Positions 1 to 10,466 of a DNA stretch of 64,000 nucleotides are shown here, piece by piece. The translations under genes were made by a program, and so were the position numbers. The stretch is from Ramazzottius varieornatus (Eukaryota > Tardigrada > Eutardigrada > Parachela > Ramazzottiidae). The stretch covers positions 3,579,158 to 3,643,157 of the forward strand of contig BDGG01000003.1 in the NCBI GenBank assembly GCA_001949185.1, in the 5' to 3' direction. Under the pieces are notes generated by a model. The model did not search any database and was not told where the DNA came from. It was given only the letters and a program-made list of their open reading frames with translations. Position 1 is the first letter of the stretch. The number at the start of each line of letters is the position of its first letter.

Positions 1-94
1 ACGCATCTAACGAGTGCTTCCCCGCAGATTGATCTTCTTGTATCGATCACCGGAAACGATGTTCAAGTGGACGAAGAACAAGTGAGACTTGCGG

Positions 95-310
95 TTAGCA
101 ACGAGCCGTCGCTTCTTTTGATTCTGAAGGATCTTTCTCCAATTTGTGGAAGACTTGAGCCATTTCTGTAATATATTCCACATTTGCGTACGTTTTATCA
201 CGCAGACGGTCTCGTCTGACCCTAGTATTATTTCTTTGTCGCTCTGCATTACAGTCTTTTGTGATGTCGATTTTAGTTGTGATTTTTATTTTGGTATTGT
301 TTGACGCCAT
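95..310 (-). CDS. possible first exon of an unidentified small protein
   Basis: An open frame begins with ATG at 310 and runs 71 codons to a stop at 95. It is rich in Lys, Arg, Asn and Thr at the N-terminus and then becomes amphipathic. An overlapping minus frame (249 to 7) stays open toward the window edge, so a splice between the two frames would extend the protein to the left. I recognise no domain. The gene could be real and cut by the window edge, or be a chance frame. The stretch 311-714 holds no exon I can support. Confidence 0.2.
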   Translation of the reverse strand: MASNNTKIKITTKIDITKDCNAERQRNNTRVRRDRLRDKTYANVEYITEMAQVFHKLEKDPSESKEATARC

Positions 311-714
311 TCATCGTTCGAAGATTCTTTCTTCAAGATATCTTGGTGTTTAACACAACAGTTTTTTAGCCTGTTGTTTTTGATCGTTACGTATTTAAGC
401 TAGAGAAGTAATATAACCTTCCAATAACCAACAACCGAAAGAAGTATTTTTTACTTCGATTTGGGAAATAGCTGAATCAAAATCAACGACAAAGCCGCAG
501 GAATCATCAGTGCACAGACTGCAATACCTAATTAACCGTAGGGCTATACAACACAACAAAATCTACCAAATCAGAATCAAATCTTGAAGAATGAGCTATC
601 TCGCCACTTATAGCTGCTTTAATTAAAGGTCCCAAAGAAAAGAAGACTCAACTACCGTCCATTTTGACAATTTCACAGGTCACTTGATTCGTTCACCCGT
701 ACAAACTCGCGCAC

Positions 715-3397
715 CTAATAGTAACTGCTTCGGCCGTATCCGTAGTTCCCGTTGGAGGCTATACGAAAATACCTATCAGCCAACAGCTCATAATCCCACA
801 TTCGTTCGAACATTAGAAACAAAGGTGAGGGACTTACGTCCACCGCGGAATCCCTGCCCTCGACGGCCACCGCGACGATCCTCGCCTGGGATACCGGTTC
901 GGCCCTTGTAGTTCGGGTTATCCACGTGGAACACCCCGAAATCCGTATCCTCACCACTCTTATCACCGCTTCCGTCATGGTCTTGACCGTTTCCTTTAGA
1001 GCGAAATACTCGTTTAAAATATGATCCTTCCTGAATTCGAAAATGAAATCTTACCGTATGCCTGGCGGGTTTCCGTTTCGCCAAAACGGTCTCCACTGGT
1101 GCCACTTCGTTCCTTTCCTGAGCGATACTCCTGATCACCACCACGTCTGCCATTCTCTCCAGCAGCCTCATCAGGTCGTCGTTCGCCCCCGGGATACGCG
1201 TAGTGGCGACGGTCTTGGTTGTTGTTCTGATGATAGCCGCCTCGTCCTCTGCCGCGCGATCCATCGTTCATTCCACCGTTGTAACCGGGACGGTTGTCAT
1301 CCCTGTACCGGTTGCCGTTCTGCCGGGGCACTCGTTGATCACCTGCGGAAAAGTCTTGAGGAAAACCAAACACGAGAAGATATTTGGAAGCTCGGCCAGC
1401 AGACTGGACAAGATCGTCTGCCCATGTGACGCACGCTTCCAATCAATATCGCCAACAGCGTGCGCCACTTGGAGAAAACAATCTGGTAGACCTTCTTTAC
1501 TGAGCTCCAATCTCATCTATAGATGGAGCTTACCACTTCCACTTGCGTCACCCGGGTTATGGTAAGACTTGGAAGAGCTATCGTTGAGAGCTTTCTGCTC
1601 CACTGGCGCACGTCCGTTGCTAGATACGGGCTCTACAAACAAGTCCGATTGTATAGGGAATTAATGTTATATGAATTACCACATATGTGTATTACAGATA
1701 TACGTACGCCAGGCTGAGGAGTCTTTCGAGATTTGGTTCGAATGTTCGTTCTGCGAATCTCGGCGCGGATGAATGTTCTTGATCGTCTCAGGCGAGAAAT
1801 GGTCAATGTTTTGCATCACGTCCACCGGCTGCGTCGGCACCGAGTAGCTGGATGGCATGGGGGAAATCATCAAATGGCTGGCTGGTCCAGTACCAGCTGA
1901 AGGAACAGGAAGGCCGGTCTGGACATTCGACTGCTGCACAGGGTAACCAGCTGAAAAAGCACCACAACGAAACATAGGAAAGGTTCAGAGACCACTGAAA
2001 GCTTTATTACTCGAAGGAGCCAGATTGCTGTTTACGAAGGACATGCTGCGAAGTGGCTCGCCAGTTCCGTGTGGGAAAGGGAAACCACCTACGGAACGTG
2101 AGGCCTTGAACCCCAAAGGGCAAGCAAGGAAAACAAAAGGTGATAAGCTTTCTACAATACCTGGGGCCGAGCCAGTAGTCGGGAAAACAGGCGATTTGGA
2201 ATGGACATCACCGTGCTCTGCAACAAAACAGTTTGACACAGTCGGCAAGACTATCTGCCTTCTTCCCATGAACCTGCATACGAACAGATCATGATAACTA
2301 ATCAGAGCGGCTGTATGCTGGTTTATGAAAGATCAGCAGTTCTGTTTGCCAAACTCCCACGGAGGTCGAGATTACTCCAAACAAGTTAACAGATCAAGCC
2401 ATCATTTGTGGATACCTTTTTGCAGTACTGCTACAGAGTATTGAGTGACTGACAGGGTTTGGCCAGTGTGTTGCGAGGAGATCGTGCTGGAGCGCGAGCG
2501 ATCTTGGACTGCCGCCGGCGACTTCTGCACCTGGCTCGGTCGAGCAAACAGCTGCGCAGAGTGCTGGACGAAATACTGAGACCCAACAAGGCGTTCCAGG
2601 AGCTCCTTCGCTTGAGAGACGGGTTCATCCAGGAACTGCACAGCTCGACCACTAACCAAGTTGAGCTGCTGCTCGGCGACGTGCTTGAGAAACTCATCGA
2701 AGCTCTGGAATTTGTTTGTTGACGAGAAGTCCGAATGTGAGGGGAAAAGAATCTTTCGTAGGGAGTTTAGACTTTGGTGGTCAGCCTCTGTTAATGGAGC
2801 CTAAGCAGAAGAAAGCATATGAAATAAGAAATCTGCGCCGGAAATGACTGACGAGATTTTCGATAAGTTTTTCGCTAAGAAACGAACTCGCCATAAAACC
2901 AATGCTTCAACGTCAAAAGCTATCTTCGCCTACTGTTGCACTTCTGAAGAATGTTTACCTCGTTTGCGTCAATGAACTGGTTCGGCTCTGCAGCTCGAAC
3001 GACAGCGCGATACTTCTCCAAAGCAAGGAAGCGATCGGTCTCGGAGCTTTCCTGCTTCTTCAGGAACTTCTTGTAAGCCTTCTCCACGTCCGTTGAGCTT
3101 ACTTCGAGCTGCTTGTGTAGCTCGCGGAATGACTCCAGCTGCTGGCTGATATCTTCGTATCGAGCCAAAGCTTGCTGTAATCAAGTGATCATTGTTACCG
3201 CGATTACTATTCCAAAAATTCCTACTCACCGCTTGGTCCTCGTTAAGAGGCTTTCCGCTCTTCTTTACATCAGAACGGAGAGTATCCAGCTTGGTCTTTT
3301 TCTTCTCAAGGTTTCGGATCTTCTTCTTGAGTTCGGTCAGGCTGTTGGTGATGGGTTCAACGATGTCGACTTCGGCGACGTCCGACTTCTGCGCCAT
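715..3397 (-). CDS. caprin-family RNA-binding protein
   Basis: Caprins are cytoplasmic RNA-granule proteins that control translation and bind G3BP. The first exon (3397-3230, start ATG in a GACATCATGG context) encodes the caprin coiled-coil signature KKKIRNLEKKKTKLD followed by LNEDQA. Exon 2 (3174-2959) continues the helical region. Exon 3 (2704 to about 2450) encodes SFDEFLKHVAEQQ and a helical segment like the caprin homology domain. Ser/Pro/Gln-rich low-complexity exons follow near 2274-1991, 1954-1707 and 1628-1530. Then come RG-rich exons (about 1344-1057, 1000-836) with RGRGRGGYH and GGRRGQGFRGGR, and a last exon (about 774-715) ending GYGRSSYY. Order and composition match caprin: coiled coil, disordered middle, RGG tail. 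The exon 3-4 junction is not resolved because phases do not match with the obvious donors. An upstream alternative first exon is possible (see 3565-3747). Confidence 0.75.
1459..1489. repeat. intronic palindromic MITE, half copy
   Basis: GTGCGCCACTTGGAGAAAAC followed by AATCTGG matches the right half of the AGTGGCGCAC family described at 10936. It lies in the caprin intron between the exons near 1530 and 1344. The left half is not recognisable, so this is a decayed copy. Confidence 0.5.
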
Positions 3398-3564
3398 GAT
3401 GTCTTGGCTGTCTGGCGTCAGTGCTGGATCCACGAACAGCTACCCAGCCACAACGAACTGTCAGTTAGACTGGAGAGGTCAGAAAACGCGAGAGTTCTGC
3501 TAAACAAGTGGGAAAGCGGATGTGACTGAGATGGCCCTAACTTCAAGTTTTTCGATTTTCGAAC

Positions 3565-3747
3565 CTAGACGAGCTGCTGAACATGGCCTTGCTTGGCATT
3601 GATTGCAATTGAATGCTGCCTGAGCTCGCGCTTGATCAGTTGATAGACACCACAAATAGTTTGTGCAAGAGCATAGTCAGCAGCTCGTTTCTGCTTTCGA
3701 ACTTCTGTCTTTTGAAGTTTCTCATCAGATACCGTACGGCCTGCCAT
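3565..3747 (-). CDS. small basic ORF, possible alternative 5' exon of caprin
   Basis: ATG at 3747 opens a 60-codon frame, helical and rich in Lys, Arg and Gln (MAGRTVSDEKLQKT at the start), ending at TAG 3565. A weak donor (GTCTAG) just before the stop would be in phase with an acceptor near 3445. That would join this exon to LFVDPALTPDSQ directly upstream of the caprin ATG at 3397. It may therefore be an N-terminal extension of caprin, or a separate small gene. No known domain was recognised. The 330 bases between here and COPZ contain no other exon and probably hold the divergent promoters. Confidence 0.3.
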   Translation of the reverse strand: MAGRTVSDEKLQKTEVRKQKRAADYALAQTICGVYQLIKRELRQHSIAINAKQGHVQQLV

Positions 3748-4083
3748 AGACGTTCGTAAGAAAACAAATAAAGGGGGTCTGGCGGAAGATTGATCCACCG
3801 ATCCTCAGCATCACACTTATAGGACCTGGGTGACTCCAGACACAAACTGCGCCGGCCACATCTGGGTGATTAAGTTGTCATATCACCTGGATGGCATGTC
3901 CTGTGTGGAACCACAGGTTCGAATTGTTCAGTACATCCCAAAAATTCTGAATTCGACCGGAAGTTCGGAAATGACATCAAACCAGTCTAAATTGGGTTTG
4001 TGTCGTGGACGTCGGCCGAGGATCGGGTATCCCTGCTGTTGAACATAGGCTTGTGACAAAGAGGACGCAGTCTTGAAATAATC

Positions 4084-5076
4084 ATGGATCATCCAATAGT
4101 GGTAAGTACGAAAGCATACGTTCTGACCCCTTCCTACCGAGGCCCAGGTTTATCACATTTTGTTGGGCTGCAGGTGCAGTATCTATGTTATCTCAAGCTT
4201 CAGATGGTACTGTTTTTCAGGAGCCGAACATGTACGCGATTAAGGCTATGCTGATTCTCGATGGCGACGGAAATCGATTAATCGCCAAGGTTTGGTCCTT
4301 ATACGCGGTGTTACGTTGACCAGCTATCCTTAATGATCTGGTCTTTCGACAGTACTACGATGAAACATTCCCTTTGGTGAAGGAGCAGAAGACGTTTGAA
4401 CGGAATCTGTTTAACAAGACGAGCAAAGGCAGCGGTAACCTATCGGACTTTATGGCAGTCGCCCACTGATGTCGAGAATTAATATTTCTCCTATAGTCAA
4501 GTTCCTTGTTACAGGTGAAATCATCCTTATCGATGGACTAACATGCGTGTACAAGAGCAACGTGGATCTATTTTTCTACGTGATAGGAAGCAACAAAGTG
4601 AACGAGGTGTGTGATTTTTAAATTTGTATCCTTCGATGTATGGGAGCTGACGCTGGGACGATCGTGTCTGAACTCTTGCTTGTTCTGTACTTTCAGCTCC
4701 TTTTGACACAGACCTTGACGTGTCTGTACGAATCCGTACAGAAGGTGCTCGGAAAGTGTTTTGAGAAGCGGGTTTTCATGGATAATCTTGGCTCCATCTT
4801 CCTGATCCTTGACGAAATTGTGGACAGCGGGTAAGTTTGTCCGGAAGTCTTCCGAAGAGTTCTACAAAAGGATCATACGGTCCATGTGACATATAAGTTG
4901 AACTGTGTTTGATTATTCTATGGCTGGCTTTTAGGATTGTTTGCGAGACGGATTCGAGATCAGTAATACAGCGCGCCTCAATACGGACCGAAGAGCAGCA
5001 GCCGCTTGGAGAGCAGACCGTCGCCCAAGTACTACTGTCAGCAAAGGAGCAGCTGAAGTGGAGCCTTTTGAAGTAA
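4084..5076 (+). CDS. COPZ1: coatomer subunit zeta
   Basis: Zeta-COP is the small subunit of the COPI coat that carries cargo between Golgi and ER; it has a longin-like mu/sigma adaptin fold. Six exons: 4084-4101, 4221-4289, 4353-4434, 4515-4606, 4697-4830, 4935-5076. They join to 537 bases (178 residues), against about 177 in vertebrate COPZ1, with every phase matching. Diagnostic stretches in order are [64 protein letters not shown] and the C-terminal [14 protein letters not shown]. The first exon is only six codons. The gene is divergent from caprin and followed by the TSSK-like kinase on the same strand. The region 5077-5545 contains no exon I can support. Confidence 0.93.
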
Positions 5077-5545
5077 AACTGCGACCCAATCGCTGGAATA
5101 TTTGATCGTCCATTTCCAAAGAACCGACATTGCCGTGAGTTATATGCGCTTTTGAGAGAACTTTAGTACGTGCCACGCTATTCGACACTTTCGGGAAGTG
5201 TGGTTCATCCGACCGCAATGTTCTTGACGATTTCCTCACTGTTTAAGTTTGACTGAAACATTTGTTCCTTCTGATAAAATTGTTCCATGCAGAATGCTCT
5301 TTGCATTGGAGTCAATGCACCGAAATTCAGTCACGGGTGAATTCTACATTCAAGAATTGTCTCCGTAACGCCTTTTACGAAATTTCTTGCAGTAAGCGAA
5401 GATTTGTAGCGCCACCTGTGAGATGGTGATTACGGCGTTGCGCCCAGGAAAAATGAAATTCGAACCCTTTTTCGTCCTGATCATTGCTAGGTACGGTCCA
5501 CAAGAAGCTTTACTAGATTGTAACCATATTACGTCTGGATTCAAT

Positions 5546-6590
5546 ATGCAAAAACGTTGCTATATCTTAAAGCTATGTGGTCTGGCTGTATCAGAGCGCG
5601 TTTGCGGCAGGGGTCAGTTCTCAGTTGTGTATGCCGCATATGACGTATTTGCAGGTTGTCGAGAAGTGGCCGTCAAATGTATCCGTAGAGTTGAAAGTTC
5701 GCCAATCAGAACTCAAGATATTATTCGAGAAGCTGTTATTTGGAACATGGTGGAACATCCCTTCATTGTTTCGTACCTTTTCGATATAGCTACTCCGAGA
5801 TTTGTCTACAGGGTCCTTGAGTATCTGCCAGGACCCACCCTCTTCGAGTTCATACAAAGCCAGTCTGACAAGCCGATTGAGAAAGACCTTGTCGGGATAT
5901 GGACATGGCAGTTAAGTTCTGCTGTCGAATACCTTCATGGCACATCTGTCTGTCACCGGGACCTCAAACTGGAAAACATCCTGGTCGACATTGCAGTACG
6001 GACTGTCAAGTTGACTGATTTCGGCTTCGCCAAAAAGGTTCTACCTGGCCAGAAGGAAACTCGTTGCTGTGGATCGATTGGTAGATCTCACAGATAATTC
6101 TGTCGGAACTGTACGTTGGTTCGCGATTTTTAAACATAGACATTTATTGCCCGAAGGTTTTCCAGCTTATTCATCCCCTCAAGTTCTTCGCGGAGTTCCT
6201 CACGACGCGCTGGCAGCCGATGTGTGGTCTCTTGGATGTGTCTTTTACGGAATAATGAATGGAGCTCTTCCTTTCGATGAGGATCTCGGAATCGACAGAC
6301 TGTTGCGGTGTCAAAGGAAACTCCACTTGCAGTGGAGGTACGGCGGCAGGTTCAACCGGAAGTCGAGGTCTCTGATCGAGAGCATGCTGTGCTACGAAGA
6401 AAGTGTGCGGCCATCCATGACCGAAGTACTTTACTCCTCGTTTGTTCAGTGTGGTATGCAGTTGCATGAATCGACATCAACAACGCTGGGCACAAAAGGC
6501 CGAACGGAATTTGTAAACAACACTCCAGCTGATAAGGACAGGTGTCGGCACATTCTCCAACCTTCGGAACAGCACTGTGACATTTTATGA
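5546..6590 (+). CDS. TSSK-like serine/threonine protein kinase
   Basis: A protein kinase domain fills two exons, 5546-6080 and 6166-6590 (320 codons with stop; an in-frame ATG at 5423 would add about 41 residues). Visible motifs in order are the glycine loop GRGQFSVVY, VAIK-type lysine AVKCIRR, alpha-C glutamate in REAVIWNMVEHP, catalytic loop HRDLKLEN, DFGFAKK and SSPQVLRG at the activation-segment end, then DVWSLGCVFYGIMNGALPFD. The layout, DVWSLG followed by a short linker and the RPSMTEVL motif, resembles testis-specific TSSK/CAMK-like kinases. All catalytic residues are present. The intron falls in the activation loop (CCGSI / AYSS). A DNA transposon begins six bases after the TGA, so the 3' UTR must be very short or run into the transposon. 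Confidence 0.85.
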
Positions 6591-6596
6591 TCAGTA

Positions 6597-9275
6597 CGAG
6601 GTGAAAGTTGTAAATTTAGCCGCCCCATACCGGGTTTGTAAAGTTAGCCACCGCTGCGGTATGTGGTGGCGCACAGGCAGTGCCGTAGTCTTAAGTCGCG
6701 GCATAGCCGATACCGCTTTTTAAAACTGTAGTATAGTAGATACCGCTCCTGCAGTCTGCAGGAGGCCGACATCTCTGTAACTGGACCATCCATTACAAAA
6801 ACAGCACCTCGGCTTTATAGAAACATTTAACAGGTTAGTCATCACAACACTAGATTTCGACGACGAAATACTCAGGTAATATGAGAGGTGAAACAGGGGA
6901 ACCCGCACTAGATTTACAATTGAAGAACTAGAGCATTCTAGGCTTTTTCGCAGCACGCGTCCGTCTGGCAGGAACACTGTGCGTCACTTCGTGGGGAACT
7001 TCGGCAGGTTCATGGCTCGCTGAGGTTTTTCGCTTTACGGAACGAGACTTTCTGATCCGCGCAGTGTTTGCAGCTTCAGTCACAGCTCCGGACATCTCCT
7101 GACATTCCTCTTGACTTCCTTTTGACTTCCGTTTAGCCAGTTGAGCAGCCTTAGCTGCTTTCACAGCAGCACGCTTCGCGGCTTGGTCTGACTGGAAAGT
7201 GGGCTCGTTGGTCAATCCTCCAGCGTCGAGGTTGAGGTGCTCGTTCTTTTCTCGGCGGACTTTCTTTGGTGCTGCGCTGAACAGCGATGCCTGGAGGGAA
7301 GCGGCCAGTACGGCGCCCGGCGTTACTCCTCGTTGCTTCAGTTTGATGAAATCTAGAATATCTTCTCTGTCTTTCTGTCCAGCAATGTCAAGCTCGTCCT
7401 TCAGCGTCTCAGTTAAACTATCAAAGATGGACTGATAGTTTTTCGAAGCGGATTCCGCTGTACTGACAGGACTTTCAGGGCAATGTCGAGTCTTCACGGT
7501 GCCGCGAATTCTGGACTGAACGGGAAGAGCCCAGATTTTCGAAATCCGGATATGAGATTCGGACCCGCGTTGAAAGCGTGTTGCGGACCACAGCTTGACA
7601 AGATGAGAAAGCAGATTATCTTTCGTCACCTAGAACGGACAACATGACATAATAACTACTCGTACTTAGATTTCAGTAAAACAGAAAAAAATTCTCACTA
7701 GTCCTCCTGGCATGTTATGGCGGTATCGAAGGTATTCTCCCTAAGCTCTTTTGACTTGTCCAAAGACGGATATATCGAAGGGCTGAAGGTGGCCAGTCTG
7801 TCCAGCAGGCAGAGCGAACACATAGACGATTTTGCCGGTTTCCGCCTCAAACTCAGTGATATACTTCATCAGAGTGAAGTTGTTGACGTGCGAGAAATGT
7901 CCGTCCACGAAAATTACATTCTGCAATACAATACGCATGACGTCATGACTCCAACCCTTCCAGGATCACAGAAATCAGACCACACGGCGTAATGACATAG
8001 TGCGCAACTTGACTGGGTAGATAGTGCTTACCTTTGTTTTGGTCATTGCGGGAAAAACCACCATCTTGAGGTAATTGGCGAAGTGCAGTTGGTCCATAGT
8101 CCTAGAAGCGTTCACTCCTTGATAGCAGTGACCACCAATACCATCCACTCGAGAACGGACGTGCAGTTTTCCGGAGAAGAGAGCCATAAACGGAAGCTGG
8201 AGTCCGGCCGCATTACCACAGGGTAAAATGGTACCCAACTCTTTTTCCGTTCCGTCAAATTGAGAGTAGATCTGCCTCATCCCCTTTCGTCCAACCACCC
8301 TGTCGAACATCTCCGCTGTGTTGAAGGCTGACTTATCCAAATTCCACACCTGTTCTGGCTCCTCGAGGAATCCTCTATCGTAGAGGAACTCAGTCAGCTT
8401 GCTGATGTACTTCTCCACCAGTTCATGTGTCCATTCTCGGTCCTTCTTCCGATTGCTTGCGTGGGTTATCCGCATGGATAAATTTGGATGTCGCTTGAGG
8501 AAACGGCGGAAGTGCTGGTTGTTGAAGGCTTTGTACTTAAGACCTGTAAACGCAACGGGAATCCTAAAATATTTAAGTAAGATGGAAAACAGACTCACGA
8601 TAGATTTTACTCGCTTACCAAGTCGAATGTTCATTTCAACGATTGCCGCGGCACAATGCTGTCGGTTCAGAGGGATTCCCGTGTCGGAGCAACTCAGCAA
8701 GAAGTCTACTAGAGCTTCTTCTTCATGAGGAGGAATTTTCGGCTGCCGTCCACGACTTCCGGTGTGTCGATCATTCAGCCGATTACTGAGTGTGCGACGA
8801 TTAACTCCATACATCTCGGCTGATTTCCGCTCGCTCCACTTCATCTCCTCCACCGCATGCGCCGCTGCTTCCATGGTTAGGTGAGCATGAGCTTCTGCTG
8901 CCGTCTTAAGCTTAGGCAATGCCATTTTTTATTCACGATGAACTAACCAGAAAATACTGCAGTAAGAATTTGGCCCTGCCGTATGAAATGAAATTACGTT
9001 GTCGATTAAATCTACGTCGCAAGTGCCTCTACCGGCCTTGATTTCGTTTCCGGTCCAGGCTCTTTAACATAGGACTTCATCGTTCTCTCAGTTGGGTATC
9101 TTCCTGGTTTCTCGATCCCTTACGTTGATCGCAACTAGCACCATTCGACAGCCTATCATTTTATCTACCGTTTTATCTACAAACATTCGGGAACAAGTGT
9201 CACAAAACGAGCGAATTCCAACGGCTAACTTTACAAACCCGGTATGGGGTGGCTAAGTTTACAACCTTTCCCTCG
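6597..9275 (-). mobile_element. complete pogo/Tigger-like DNA transposon with TA target duplication
   Basis: The ends are long imperfect terminal inverted repeats. The left end reads CGAGGTGAAAGTTGTAAA then TTTAGCCGCCCCATACC; the reverse complement of the right end reads CGAGGGAAAGGTTGTAAA then CTTAGCCACCCCATACC. Both continue with GGGTTTGTAAAGTTAGCC, for about 54 bases. The element is bordered by TA at 6595-6596 and 9276-9277, as expected for the Tc1/mariner-pogo superfamily. It contains one transposase gene on the minus strand. Length is 2679 bases. It sits directly downstream of the kinase stop codon. Confidence 0.9.
6928..8925 (-). pseudogene. jerky/Tigger-type DDE transposase with an in-frame stop
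   Basis: Four exons: 8925-8619, 8543-8032, 7920-7699, 7629-6928 (581 codons in phase). The N-terminus has a psq/CENP-B-type helix-turn-helix (KSAEMYGVNRRTLSNRL) and a second helical DNA-binding region. The catalytic core shows the first Asp in VWNLDKSAF, the second in FVDGHFSHVNN and the third in HLQPFDISVFG, with 42 residues between the second and third Asp. The C-terminus is long, basic and Lys/Ala-rich. A TAG at 7743-7741 falls where relatives have Trp (VKRA then stop), and the frame stays open and protein-like after it up to a donor at 7698. One nonsense mutation therefore appears to be the main lesion, and the copy looks recently inactive. Confidence 0.8.
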
Positions 9276-10466
9276 TAGGGGCAAGAAGGAGGAAGTTGAA
9301 ACATGCGGTAGTGTTTGGACGAGCTTGGTGGAGTAAGAAGTCACGCTCGAATGTTTGATACCCATATAGGAATGGAACGTGTGGACCTCACGCATCAACG
9401 ATATCTCGTCGCATCCATTTTTTCTGTCTTGCAGTTGGCGCATCAGTACGCGCGAACTTTGTTCGTCCTGGACCGTATGGGCAGACGCACTTTCAAGCCC
9501 TTCCTTGAATACTTCTGGCTATGCTAAAAGTTGTTGACTATACTAAGAGTTATACCGCTTTTAGATGGCGTGCGGAGGTTTTGCAGGCTGACGGAAACGC
9601 TGACGGGATACTTCATTACGTCTGCCTTGCTGCGTTCGGCTTAGCCAGTGAGCCCTTTTGTCGAGCCAGCAGGTCGGGCGAGCCACTTTTCTGTAACTTC
9701 TTCGAGGCGTTACGCCTTCACGACCAGCTCGCGTAGACAAAGTCGGACGACGTGACTTTCATCTGGTCGTCTGCAGCTCGGATGAAATTTTAGCTTATCG
9801 AAATCTTTGGCAGAATAATCACGTTTTAGCTACTGTATGCCCCCGATATCTTCGCGAATCCCGTTACTCGTGGCGCCACATACAGGATGTACGTTATCCA
9901 TACATGTGCGCCTATCCGCCGTACGTCAGGTACGTTTCGTAGGTGGCGCCACGGGTATCAGGCTTCGCGGAGATATCGGAGGAATACAGTAACTACGTGC
10001 GCTCCTTACATACTAGTGTATGTACGACTCACTGGGCCTTACATAATTCGCGCCAACCGGAGGACGGGGTGTCTATGTTGTACGATAATGGTCTTGCCCA
10101 ACAAGATAAGCGGTAAACATGCGGATGCGAGTGGCGTTCAAGCGAAGTGGTCTGCCGCGGTGTGAAACTCCCAGCCAGCATCAGTGCACAACAACAACAT
10201 CACTACATCAGCCAACAAAGATGGCTTTTGCAGTTTGAGCAGTCTTCTTCGTTCTCCTTTTCCTTCCGCGATCCCCTTCAAAGTCATCCTTGTTGAACCT
10301 CGGAAGCATCCTCCTGGTCCATCCGTCTTCGTGTTACGGTAACCACCACTTGCTGATTGAAAGCTTGGCAAACAGAAGCACTGCGGTACTGTTCGTTCTC
10401 TTTTAAGTGTGTGTTGCACTGTGACGGTTGCCGCCATCGTGTTTGCAGGTGCTCCCTTTCAGAAGG
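9276..10466. other. intergenic stretch without a supported gene
   Basis: Several short open frames occur here, but none shows splice logic, a domain or biased codon use. The one clear structure is the palindromic MITE at 9833-9989. The last 300 bases probably contain the promoter and 5' UTR of the membrane-protein gene that starts at 10467. Confidence 0.5.
9833..9989. mobile_element. 157-bp palindromic MITE with TA target duplication
   Basis: The left end CTGTATGCCCCCGATATC and the reverse complement of the right end, CTGTATTCCTCCGATATC, form terminal inverted repeats that continue through TCGCGAA and GTGGCGCCAC (about 48 bases with mismatches). TA flanks it at 9831-9832 and 9990-9991. The CTGTATTCC tip is shared with the 206-bp MITE at 17679, suggesting mobilisation by the same or a related pogo-type transposase. 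Confidence 0.8.

Noticed and set aside
1043-1565. Long plus-strand frames opposite the caprin RG exons
   Set aside because: They are antisense shadows of the Arg/Gly-rich codons; no splice sites or domain.
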